From Candidatus Cybelea palsarum (GTDB taxonomy: Bacteria; Vulcanimicrobiota; Vulcanimicrobiia; Vulcanimicrobiales; Vulcanimicrobiaceae), in NCBI GenBank assembly GCA_003166915.1, contig PMUK01000228.1:1212-45729 (forward strand): a stretch of DNA of 44,518 bases, given 5' to 3'. A program made the position numbers and the translations under genes. Positions 18,078 through 25,836 of this stretch are shown here, piece by piece. Each line of letters begins with the position of its first letter. The first letter of the stretch is position 1. The notes under the pieces are model-generated. The model saw only the letters and a list, made by a program, of their open reading frames with translations, was not told the DNA's origin and searched no databases.

Positions 18078-18788
18078 ATGAGTAAATCGACATCACATGA
18101 CCGTATGCTATTCAATCGCGCGGCATTCTTGGCGGGTGGGGCAGCAACGATAAGCGCCGCGCTTCCCGAGCGGAGCCGAGCTGCACCGCCGGTGCCGGCC
18201 GGCGTTACACCAGAGCGGCTGCTGGGACGATTGATGGCCGGCAACAAGCGCTTCATCGACGACGACTTTCCAAATGTAAACAGGCTTGCGGAGAAACGAG
18301 AACTCCTCCAAGCGAGCCAGGCGCCCTTCGCAGCGATTCTCGGCTGCTCCGACTCGCGAGTCATCCCTAACCTCGTCTTTGTTCAGGGCATCGGAGACTT
18401 GTTCGTCGCAAGAGTCGCCGGAAACGTTCCCGACGATTTGGTGATCGCGTCCCTCGAATACTCGGTAGAACACTTAGGAACGAGACTCATCATGGTGCTC
18501 GGTCATGAGGGTTGTGGAGCCGTTAAGGCCGTCTACTCAGCGATTGAGACCAACACATCCTTGCCGACCCACCTCGCGGAGATTCAAAGGCTCATGGCTC
18601 CTGGGATTGCCGCCGTAGTGCAAGCGCGCGGCACGCAGGACGCGGCAGTGGAGGCAAACGTGCGCGCAGCGGTCGCGAGGCTCCGAACGAGTCCCCCGGT
18701 GATGTCGAGCGGTGCAGCCTCCGGTCACCTACTCATCGTCGGAGGAATCTACCGCCTTGGAACGGGAGAGGTTAGGCTAGTTGAGTAG
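18078..18788 (+). CDS. exported beta-class carbonic anhydrase
   Basis: A 236-residue enzyme, started at the ATG at 18078 behind AGGAGG. The zinc-site pattern of beta-carbonic anhydrases is complete: Cys90 and Asp92 in CSDSR, His143 and Cys146 in GHEGCG. It interconverts CO2 and bicarbonate. Residues 10-35 form an export-like segment (FNRAAFLAGGAATISAALP) followed by an Ala/Pro linker. The segment resembles a Tat signal with only one arginine, so the export route is unclear. Family members with such leaders are known and act in the periplasm. It is divergent from the propeller lipoprotein at 16848-17819; the 258-nt gap holds a 6-bp hairpin (17933-17948) and no gene. Confidence 0.9.
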   Translation: MSKSTSHDRMLFNRAAFLAGGAATISAALPERSRAAPPVPAGVTPERLLGRLMAGNKRFIDDDFPNVNRLAEKRELLQASQAPFAAILGCSDSRVIPNLVFVQGIGDLFVARVAGNVPDDLVIASLEYSVEHLGTRLIMVLGHEGCGAVKAVYSAIETNTSLPTHLAEIQRLMAPGIAAVVQARGTQDAAVEANVRAAVARLRTSPPVMSSGAASGHLLIVGGIYRLGTGEVRLVE

Positions 18789-18811
18789 GCTTATGCGCGG
18801 CCGCGCGTGCG

Positions 18812-19174
18812 TCAGCACTTACTCTGGGCGAGTTTTCCAGGAAGAATGCTGATGACTCCGGACGAGGCCGCCCCCATATGCACGTTTTCCAGGACGAAGC
18901 CAACTCCGCGGATGGTGGCGCCGTACTTGGACGAAAATGCGGTCGTAGAACAGTATCCGAGGGAATTCCAGAGACTCCCGACGTTGGACGCGCCCTGCAT
19001 CGTGTACGGCTTCCCTACCTTGAGTGACTTGCTCGCCAGACCGCCGGCAGCCGGGAGTTTCGCACCAAAAATCACGCCGGTCTTATTGAGCACAAACTGT
19101 ATATAGAAGATCGGGGTCACGGAACCCGCGGGCGGAAATAGGGCCGGATTATACGCCGTCGTGCTGCTGATCAT
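18812..19174 (-). pseudogene. C-terminal part of a frame-broken lipoprotein
   Basis: A 120-codon stretch beginning MISSTTAYNPALFPP at an ATG (19172-19174) that overlaps the TGA of the ORF upstream as ATGA. It carries no signal of its own. Content is that of an exported domain (VTPIFYIQFVLNKTG, ending LAQSKC) and it reads naturally as the continuation of the lipoprotein encoded by 19171-19455 in the neighbouring frame. Either one base has been lost or gained near 19175, or a frameshift is programmed there, or the two parts are made separately by coupled translation. I think a single-base change is most likely. Confidence 0.5.
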
Positions 19175-19455
19175 CCCATGGAGGAACTCGAGGCGCCGGG
19201 ATAGTTCATGCTGCCACCCCAACCACCGAACCTCGGAACGCAAAGAATGCCACCCTTGGTCGAGAGCGGCTTCGCGCCAATACTCGCGTACTGTTTCGTG
19301 CTCTTCTGGCCCTTGCAAGCCGGGATTGGCGCAATGTCCGGCGCGGCGAGACTCGCGGGAGCGGCGTTCGTTTGAGTCAGGACTTGGGAGCCACCGCATG
19401 CGGCGAGTGATATGGCCGTGACCGCGACGATGAGGTGTTGCCGTGAGGAAAGCAT
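19171..19455 (-). pseudogene. N-terminal part of a frame-broken lipoprotein
   Basis: A 94-residue ORF with a lipoprotein signal (lipobox LAAC near residue 20) and mature sequence with CKGQKSTKQY and LCVPRFGGWGGSMNYPG. It ends abruptly at SSSSMG-TGA. The frame immediately next to it continues with plausible secreted sequence for another 120 codons (18812-19174). Together they would make a lipoprotein of about 210 residues. AAGGGG 6 nt before the ATG acts as the ribosome binding site. No family recognised. Confidence 0.55.
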
Positions 19456-19533
19456 AATAGCCCCTTACATTCAGAAAGGTCGTTCCCGGAACTTCTCGTC
19501 GTGACGGACCACAGACCTCTCGGAAGGCATGAA

Positions 19534-20124
19534 ATGACTACTCAGCTCTTAAGGTCTGCGCTCGTGGTAGCGAGCCTCTCTTGTTTGTTACTGGCTGCGT
19601 GGCCACACCTCGGCGCTAACGTGGCTGCGGCTGCCACTACGTCGCCCGCGCCCTTTACGCTCTGTAAGAGCACTTACGCGCTGTGCACCACTGCGCGATG
19701 CACGCCGATCGCTGGGCACGCAGGATCGATTTCTTGTGGATGCAGCGTTCACACTGGGTATTCCGCAGCAACAACAGCGTGCCGAGCGGTCGCGCAAACA
19801 AACGCCGGCAGGTCGATCGTGTCGCGCTATTATCCCGTAAAGGCGTATGCGATCTGCGCGAACGACCGCCCGTGGGCCAATTGCCTGGACTCGCCCTGCC
19901 TGATCGACAAGAACGACCCATCGAAGGCAACGTGCACGTGCGCGATCGCGAAGAATCAACATCCCTACGTGATCGTCACAAGTAAATACAGCAAGTCCAC
20001 GTGCGCGACTGGAATTATTTCGTCGGCAACGGTTCAGGGCAGCGAGCGGATTTCAAACTTCATCCAGGAGCAGAAACTCATACCACCCTTTACCATCAAG
20101 GTGCTCAATAGCCCGTCACCGTGA
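19534..20124 (+). CDS. secreted 12-cysteine protein
   Basis: A 196-residue exported protein; I choose the ATG at 19534 because GGAAGG lies 6 nt upstream and a clean signal peptide follows (cleavage near VAAAAT, about residue 35). The mature part has 12 cysteines in clusters (LCKSTYALCTTARC, SCGCS, ICANDRPWANC, SPC, TCTC), an even number that suggests a disulfide-rich fold. No family recognised. Its stop overlaps the start of the DsbA-like gene as GTGA, so the two are translated together. I infer that the oxidoreductase serves this protein. Confidence 0.7.
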   Translation: MTTQLLRSALVVASLSCLLLAAWPHLGANVAAAATTSPAPFTLCKSTYALCTTARCTPIAGHAGSISCGCSVHTGYSAATTACRAVAQTNAGRSIVSRYYPVKAYAICANDRPWANCLDSPCLIDKNDPSKATCTCAIAKNQHPYVIVTSKYSKSTCATGIISSATVQGSERISNFIQEQKLIPPFTIKVLNSPSP

Positions 20125-20942
20125 CCCGACTACGGTTATTCGCTTTGCTCGCGGTCGCAATGGTGGCGGCTTGCGCTGCTAAAGCCAATCCAGTCTCGAA
20201 AATGGCCTTCAGTTCTGAGCAGCGTGCGCAAATCGTCCAGATCGTGCGCGACGCGATGAAGAAGGATCCGAGTATTCTGCGCGACGCGATCGTCGTCGTG
20301 CAAGCCGATAACGATCGGATTGAGGCGCAAGCCCAGCATGACGCGCTTGCAAACCATCAAGATATCCTCTTTGACGCGAACGATCCGTTTGCAGGCAACC
20401 CTCGCGGCGCCACGACGATCGTCGAGTTCTACGATCCGCGGTGTCCCTATTGCCGGCAGCTGTCGCCGATGCTCGCCAGATTTGTTGCGAAAGACGGCAA
20501 TATTCGGCTGGTATATAAAGATCTGCCGATCCTCGGCCCCGCAAGCGAACTGGGGTCGCAGGCACTGCTCGCCGCCGCCCGGCAGGGCAGGTACGACGCA
20601 CTACGTGCTGCACTCATGCGCAGTTCGTCCGAAGACTCAGAAGACTTGACTGAGGCTTCGATCCGGAGAGCCGCCGCAAAGCTTGGTCTCGATTGGCTGC
20701 GCCTTCACCAGGACATGGAGTCGCCCGCGATCGCGAAACAACTGGCGGCAAACAAACAGTTGGCGCAGGACCTCGGTATCCAAGGCACTCCGACACTCGT
20801 AATCGGGAAAAAGATCGTCGAGGGAGCGGATATGCCGACGATTGCCGCAGCCGTTGCCAACGCTCGTCACGACCACTCGCTGGATCAGTCGAAGGCGGTG
20901 GTCCCAGTGAGCGGCACTCGCGGCCGCACTCAGCGCCGCTAG
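20121..20942 (+). CDS. DsbA/DsbG-like thiol:disulfide oxidoreductase lipoprotein
   Basis: A 273-residue thioredoxin-fold protein starting at GTG 20121, 4-nt overlap (GTGA) with the 12-Cys gene. Lipobox VAAC near residue 18. A helical N-terminal region (EQRAQIVQIVRDAMKKDPS, with the pattern of DsbG/ScsC-like dimerisation segments) comes before the active site RCPYC (about residues 108-112). The helical insert and cis-proline loop IQGTPTLVIG (about 220) follow. It would oxidise or isomerise disulfides outside the membrane. A DsbB or DsbD partner is not in the window. The Ser/Arg-rich C-terminal tail (SGTRGRTQRR) looks unstructured. Confidence 0.85.
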   Translation: MTRLRLFALLAVAMVAACAAKANPVSKMAFSSEQRAQIVQIVRDAMKKDPSILRDAIVVVQADNDRIEAQAQHDALANHQDILFDANDPFAGNPRGATTIVEFYDPRCPYCRQLSPMLARFVAKDGNIRLVYKDLPILGPASELGSQALLAAARQGRYDALRAALMRSSSEDSEDLTEASIRRAAAKLGLDWLRLHQDMESPAIAKQLAANKQLAQDLGIQGTPTLVIGKKIVEGADMPTIAAAVANARHDHSLDQSKAVVPVSGTRGRTQRR

Positions 20943-20991
20943 CGGAAGCATCGAGTCCACACCGAACCGTTCTTACGGGAGGAGTGACCCA

Positions 20992-21837
20992 ATGCGAAAG
21001 CTTTGCTCGTTTGCAACGGTCGCGGCGATCGCACTTACAGCGTGCGCATCGCCTCTGCCGGCACCGCGTCCTCCGGCGTCAAGTCCTCCTGCCGATGCCT
21101 TCCCCGGTGTGCTCACCTGGCATAACGACCGTGCGCGAACGGGACAGAATCGCGCCGAGACGCTCCTCACGCCAACGCTCGTGAACCGCGAACGCTTCGG
21201 CAAACTCTTCTCCTATCGCGTCGACGGCCAGATCTACGCGCAGCCGCTGTACGTGCCGCGCGTTCGCGGTCATGGGACGCACGACGTCGTGATCGTCGCA
21301 ACCGAGCACGACAGCGTCTTCGCATTCGACGCCTTGGTCGCCCGCGCTCCGCTGTGGCACGATAGCTTCATCGATCCCGGCCGCGGTATCACAACAGTTC
21401 CCTGCACGAGCCCGCGTCAACCTGAGTGCGATCCGACCATCATGGCGCCGGAACACGGGATCACCGGGACGCCGGTGGTCGATCCCGCAACGGGACGCCT
21501 CTACGTCGACGTACAAACCGACGAACGCGGCAGGTTTGTCCACCGGCTGCACGTGCTCGATGTCGCGAGCGGTGCCGAAGTACCCGGCAGCCCGGTCACC
21601 GTGCATGCGACCGCGCCCGGCTTCCCCGGAGTGGATTTTCATCCGCACACTGCGTTTCAACGCTCGGGTTTGGCGCTGGACCGCGGAATCGTCTACGTCC
21701 CATATGCGTCGAATGACGACGCGCGCGGATGGATGATCGGGTTCGATGCCGCGACACTCGACGTCGTGCGCGTCTTCTGCGTAACGCCGAAGGGCACTCG
21801 GCGGGATCTGGGAGGGTGGGGCCGCGCCAGCCGTTGA
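20992..21837 (+). CDS. PQQ-type beta-propeller lipoprotein, N-terminal part (frame broken)
   Basis: A 281-codon ORF with lipobox LTAC and mature sequence starting WHNDRARTGQN, followed by blades RVDGQIYAQPLYV, VVIVATEHDSVFAFDA and GRLYVDVQTDERG. These are the marks of the PQQ-binding-like propeller group found as exported proteins in soil bacteria. It ends at TGA 21835-21837 after GGWGRASR. In the next frame the expected family sequence GGAAPAVDDGGNLYVSTGNG appears straight away. The break lies in a G-rich run (about 21809-21821), and the whole region 20992-22606 is one base too long for a single frame. I see one ancestral gene of about 537 residues. Confidence 0.65.
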   Translation: MRKLCSFATVAAIALTACASPLPAPRPPASSPPADAFPGVLTWHNDRARTGQNRAETLLTPTLVNRERFGKLFSYRVDGQIYAQPLYVPRVRGHGTHDVVIVATEHDSVFAFDALVARAPLWHDSFIDPGRGITTVPCTSPRQPECDPTIMAPEHGITGTPVVDPATGRLYVDVQTDERGRFVHRLHVLDVASGAEVPGSPVTVHATAPGFPGVDFHPHTAFQRSGLALDRGIVYVPYASNDDARGWMIGFDAATLDVVRVFCVTPKGTRRDLGGWGRASR

Positions 21838-21910
21838 TGACGGCGGCAACCTGTACGTCTCGACGGGAAACGGCGCGTTCAATGCTGCGGTCGGCGGACC
21901 AAATCACGGC

Positions 21911-22606
21911 ATGTCGGTTTTACGCCTCGCGGCGAAGAGCCAACTAAACGTCGTCGATTACTTCGCGCCGTACAACGAACGTCCGATGTCGCGGCGTGAC
22001 GGCGATTTAGGATCCGGCGGCGTCATGCTGCTGCCCGACCATCCCGGGCCCCATCCTCACGAAGCCGTCACGGGTGGCAAAGAGGGCGTGCTCTTCGTGC
22101 TCGACCGCGACGCCATGGGCCGCTTCCATCGCGATGGAAACCACGTCGTGCAGCAACTCGACGCCAATCTCCGCAACGGCTATTACAGCAGCCCGGCTTA
22201 CTTCGGCGGCGCGGTTTATTATGCGGCCAACGGCGCGCATCTGGATCGTTACGCCGTTCACGGCGCGCGGCTATCCGGGACGCCGGTCTCCCAGAGCGAT
22301 GAGTCGTTCAACTATCCCGGCTCAACGCCGTCGGTCTCCTCCAATGGCGAGCAGAACGGGATCGTTTGGGTCGTCGGAGTCTCCGGCAGAGTTCGTGGCG
22401 GCCCACCTGCGGTATTGCGCGCGTATGACGCGCGTGACGTCACTCAGGAGCTTTACGCCAGCGATCAGGCCGGCGCTCGCGACCGCGCCGGCCCCGCGAA
22501 CAAGTTCTCCGTTCCTACGATCGCAAACGGCCGCGTCTACGTCGGCACGCAGACCGAACTCGACGTGTACGGCCTACGCCCGCCAGCGGTCACTTGGCGA
22601 CACTGA
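21911..22606 (+). pseudogene. PQQ-type beta-propeller protein, C-terminal part (frame broken)
   Basis: The remaining blades of the propeller begun at 20992: homologous reading resumes near 21818, but the first ATG in this frame is 21911. Blades include VLFVLDRDAMGRFHRDGNH and AVYYAANGAHLDRYAVHG, and the last ends VYVGTQTELDVYGL. The part lacks a signal peptide and would not form a closed propeller alone. It overlaps the TTG that may begin the next gene (22594). Confidence 0.6.
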
Positions 22607-23370
22607 CCGTTGCGCCGATTCGGCCGATGTCGTCCGGCTTTGCGTGGGCGCTGGGCCTGCGGCTGCGCGGCCTGATTGACGCCGCCGATATCGACGCGAT
22701 CGATATCGAAAGCGCGGTGCAGACCGCGATGCAGTTGCGCGAATCGCAACTGATCGCGGCGCTGACGGGCGCTGCCGCGCGCACGCTTCTCGAACACGGC
22801 GAAATCCAACGGGCTCGCGCGATCGCCGAAAAAGCTATGGAGATCGTCGAGGTCCCCGACCAGGCGTACTGGCTTTGCGATGTCGCGGCCGAGGTTCTTT
22901 CCGACGACAAAGTTGCGGCGGCCCGCGCCCTCCTCGAGCAAATCGCAAAGGATGCCTCCAACCCGCTCGCCGCCGCATTTTTGCTCCTCTTTGACGCGCG
23001 CCGGACCGGCGATGCGCCGACCGCATTGCGCGCCGCCGGTGCATTCCATTCGCTGGGCTGGCAGATCGAACAGGCCATCGCCTCGGAGGCAGGTGGGCAG
23101 CTCGCCCGGGCCGCCATTTACGAGAGACTCGGCGCCACGCGCGCGTTGCGCCGGATACGGACCGGAAGCGTACAGCGTTCGGAACGGTCGAGCGCGTCCG
23201 AGCTTACGCGCCGCGAACGCGAAGTAGTCGAACTCGCCGCTCGCGGTTATTCAAACAAATCAATCGCCGCGGAGACTGCGATTGGCGAACGCACCGTCGA
23301 GACCCACCTTGCGGCTGCCTATCGTAAACTCGGCGTGCGCTCCCGCGCCGAACTCGCGGCTTTCACGTGA
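22594..23370 (+). CDS. LuxR-type transcriptional regulator with helical repeat domain
   Basis: A regulator of 258 residues from TTG 22594 (overlapping the propeller gene by 13 nt) or 247 from ATG 22627; neither has a good ribosome binding site. Residues 10-190 are Ala/Leu-rich paired helices resembling TPR units. The C-terminal 60 residues are a GerE/LuxR helix-turn-helix: LTRREREVVELAARGYSNK, IAAETAIGERTVETHL, YRKLGVRSRAEL. There is no receiver Asp pocket, so the signal input is unknown. Overlap with the propeller gene suggests co-expression. A perfect hairpin follows 12 nt after the stop. Confidence 0.8.
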   Translation: MATLTVAPIRPMSSGFAWALGLRLRGLIDAADIDAIDIESAVQTAMQLRESQLIAALTGAAARTLLEHGEIQRARAIAEKAMEIVEVPDQAYWLCDVAAEVLSDDKVAAARALLEQIAKDASNPLAAAFLLLFDARRTGDAPTALRAAGAFHSLGWQIEQAIASEAGGQLARAAIYERLGATRALRRIRTGSVQRSERSSASELTRREREVVELAARGYSNKSIAAETAIGERTVETHLAAAYRKLGVRSRAELAAFT

Positions 23371-23381
23371 AGACATGAGCC

Positions 23382-23410
23382 GGAGGCGCCCGCAAATCGC
23401 GGGCGCCTCC
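23382..23410. terminator. 12-bp perfect hairpin between convergent genes
   Basis: GGAGGCGCCCGC (23382-23393) and GCGGGCGCCTCC (23399-23410) pair perfectly around AAATC. There is no T-run on either side, so it may end transcription poorly or protect 3' ends. It separates the LuxR gene from the convergent cupredoxin gene. Confidence 0.55.
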
Positions 23411-23441
23411 ATGGGGCACGATGTTGTAACGCGTGACTTCA

Positions 23442-24026
23442 CTACGCCGGTGGCGTCGCCTCTGGTCCCGGCGTCGCGTTCGGCTTAATGACGATCACGT
23501 CGTGCATGCCTTCACCGTAATGGAAGGCACAGCCGAATAAGTAGGTGCGGGCCTTCGAGAGCTTGATCGTCACCGATTTGCCCGGAGAGATCGGACCACT
23601 AGCGAATCCCTTCCCGAAAACGCCGTTCCCGTGAGCCGAGATGGGGAGGTTCGGGTTCGCCGGAAACTTCGCAGGCGGTCCCTTGATTTTCTTGACGTAA
23701 TCGAGCGTATGGGTGATGTTCTTGGAAATATTCATGAGCGTAATCTTCGTGCCGGGCGAGAAACCGAGGGCTTGCGAAAAGCTCGATTGCGTGAATCCTC
23801 CCAGCGTCGCGCTCCAAAAGGAGTCGTCAATCGTTCCCAAACCCTCGGTCGGCAGTTCCTCGCCGATCGTATTCTGCGGGAGCGTTGCGGTGATCATTAG
23901 ATTCTTATCGAAGGAAGGCAGCAGGACCGAACCGTCCCCGGCCGCGCTCGGTGAGCTGTGCCCAGCGCAAGCAGCGAGCATGGCAGCACCTGCTGCGAAC
24001 AAGAGAGCCGCGATTCGTTTTGACAT
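23442..24026 (-). CDS. cupredoxin-like blue copper lipoprotein
   Basis: A 194-residue lipoprotein (lipobox LAAC, Cys20). All four type-1 copper ligands can be read: His106 in THTLDY, Cys166, His169 and Met174 in FGCAFHYGEGMHD. This Cys-x2-His-x4-Met order is that of plastocyanin and related cupredoxins. Residues 32-85 form an extra N-terminal segment before the cupredoxin fold. A Pro/Thr tail ends the protein. It would carry electrons or bind copper at the cell surface; no oxidase or reductase partner is adjacent. GGAGG lies 5 nt before the ATG. Confidence 0.8.
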   Translation of the reverse strand: MSKRIAALLFAAGAAMLAACAGHSSPSAAGDGSVLLPSFDKNLMITATLPQNTIGEELPTEGLGTIDDSFWSATLGGFTQSSFSQALGFSPGTKITLMNISKNITHTLDYVKKIKGPPAKFPANPNLPISAHGNGVFGKGFASGPISPGKSVTIKLSKARTYLFGCAFHYGEGMHDVIVIKPNATPGPEATPPA

Positions 24027-24108
24027 AAAACCTCCAAAAAGTTTCGGTTGGTAGAGATGAGCCTATCGGGTTGAGATGAAAAAAGTCTAAAGTGAGCGGG
24101 AACCCCGA

Positions 24109-25254
24109 CTAATGCTCCAGGGCTTGGACGTTGTTGTCGTTGTCGTCGTTGAAGAAAATCTTTGTGTTGGAATCGTTCGTTCCCGTGGCGACGATACCGA
24201 AGAGCGCTCCAGCCGCACCCGTGTCGACGTTGCGTACGTCCAAAAGCTTGCCGGCGGCGGATAACTCGATCATCAGATTCTTCCCCGCGGGATCGAGCGT
24301 GTTGCCGACCACGAGATTACCGTCGGGCAGCAGAGCCATGCTGATCGGCCCATTGAGCGGTTTCCCGGCGAAGACGACGCGCGCATCGCCGGCCGAAGGG
24401 CCTGAGAATTTCATTCCGCCGTCGATGGCTTTGATTCCGCCCTTCGGGATCTTCGAGACGTTCTTGAAGGCGACGACCGTGTTGTTTTTGCCATCGGCGA
24501 AATAGAGCGTATCGCTGCTCTCGTCGTAGGCCAGGCCCGACGGGGCCATTGCGGTTCCGGGCACGCCGTGGTTGACCGGAAACCCCTTTGCGATGACGTC
24601 GTAGGTGAATTTGGAGCCCAGATTGATACGGACCACGGTACCCGTTCCGGCATTCGTAGCGTAGAATGCCGGCGGTCCGGCTTTAGTCTCCGCGTAAATT
24701 TGCCCCCATGGTTGGTTGAATGGTTTGCCCGAGATATTCGTGACGAGCTTGCCGCCGGCGGAAAGCACCGGATTATCGTTGGCGACCATTGCAGCAGCCC
24801 AGATGCCGTCGCCGGTGTCAAGCGCTAATGCATCGCAGCCGACGAGCGTCTTGTCGGACGACACGTGAGCCGGGGTCGAGCCCGCAACGGGATGCAAGGC
24901 AACGATCGAAGCGCCCGTTCCCTGTTTGTTGGACTTTGCATTGAAGTTGCAAACGACCAAATCGTCTTTCTTAAGGAGTCCGGAGGTAATCGGGGCGACG
25001 GTCAAGCCGTACGGGTTCTGCGCTCCGTTCTGCGGATCGACGGTCGAGCCGATAACGACCTGCTTTTTGAGCTCCTTTAACAGCGAGACGTCCGAAGAAA
25101 TGGCGTCGCCTGAGGGAGCGTTGCGCGAAAGCGCCGGTTGGGGAGCGGCCGGTGTAATGCTGCGACCGATGCCTGCGTTGCAGCCGGCCATGATAAAGAG
25201 CGCGGCGAGCGCAAATGCGCCGTTGCGTTGGAATTCCTTGGGAAACATAAACAC
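24109..25254 (-). CDS. NHL/beta-propeller lipoprotein
   Basis: A 381-residue lipoprotein starting at GTG 25254 (GAGGTG 6 nt upstream) or ATG 25248. The lipobox is MAGC (about residue 24). Blades include SDTLYFADGKNNTVVAFKN and the GNLVVGNTLD unit, and the C-terminal blade has FFNDDNDNNVQAL with many Asp/Asn residues. It belongs to the same broad propeller group as four other lipoproteins in the window but is longer and has a distinct N-terminal segment (SDVSLLKELKKQVVIGSTVD). Function unknown. Confidence 0.75.
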   Translation of the reverse strand: MFMFPKEFQRNGAFALAALFIMAGCNAGIGRSITPAAPQPALSRNAPSGDAISSDVSLLKELKKQVVIGSTVDPQNGAQNPYGLTVAPITSGLLKKDDLVVCNFNAKSNKQGTGASIVALHPVAGSTPAHVSSDKTLVGCDALALDTGDGIWAAAMVANDNPVLSAGGKLVTNISGKPFNQPWGQIYAETKAGPPAFYATNAGTGTVVRINLGSKFTYDVIAKGFPVNHGVPGTAMAPSGLAYDESSDTLYFADGKNNTVVAFKNVSKIPKGGIKAIDGGMKFSGPSAGDARVVFAGKPLNGPISMALLPDGNLVVGNTLDPAGKNLMIELSAAGKLLDVRNVDTGAAGALFGIVATGTNDSNTKIFFNDDNDNNVQALEH

Positions 25255-25374
25255 AGAAGCACCTCAACGGTTGGCGGCAGGGGTTTCGTCGCAGTTTAGG
25301 TGCTCGGTGTAAAGGAAGTCTGAAAACGTAGCGAACTCACGTAGCCGGAGCCGCCCGTAACGTCCAGCTAGCCC

Positions 25375-25755
25375 TTACGGGCTAGTCGCCGCCGTTGTAA
25401 TGATCGTGGCATAGAAATTGTTGGCATCCCAGTAGCCGTGTGCCACGATGCGGCGGCCTACAGCCACTCTTCCCGAGAACTGGTTGTTTAGCGCGGGAGT
25501 GTCGTCAACGACGACCGTCCCCGTACTTTGCTGAACCGTCACGAGATGACCCTTGACGATGGTTATCGTGCCCGCAATGACGGCGTGACGCTTCACGTCT
25601 CCGGCGCACGTTCCATTCGGGGTCCACGTATCTCCCTGCCAGGTACCGCAGGCGGTGTCGATATAGGGGGGCCCCTGAGGGACTTGTGCATATCCCGCCG
25701 TCGACAGTGCCAAGCCAAAGAAAGCGCTTGCTATTAAAGAACTAAATATTCTCAT
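25375..25755 (-). CDS. small secreted protein, DUF5666-like beta fold
   Basis: A 126-residue exported protein. The ATG at 25755 begins a signal peptide (RIFSSLIASAFFGLALSTAGYAQ); the longer in-frame ORF start has none. The mature part has one Cys pair (ACGTWQ and GTCAG) and a five-strand pattern (AGTITIVKGHLVTVQQ, VVVDDTPALN, VGRRIVAHGYWD, FYATII) resembling DUF5666/OB-type domains that bind no known ligand. A 7-bp inverted repeat CTAGCCC/GGGCTAG (25368-25385) spans the stop codon and may act as its 3' hairpin. Confidence 0.6.
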   Translation of the reverse strand: MRIFSSLIASAFFGLALSTAGYAQVPQGPPYIDTACGTWQGDTWTPNGTCAGDVKRHAVIAGTITIVKGHLVTVQQSTGTVVVDDTPALNNQFSGRVAVGRRIVAHGYWDANNFYATIITTAATSP

Positions 25756-25836
25756 GCCGCTGTTTTTTCCTACGCAACGCCAACTCAACACCGAACGTGC
25801 GCTCGACAGCGCGTCTAAGTGTCAATGGGGCGAGGG

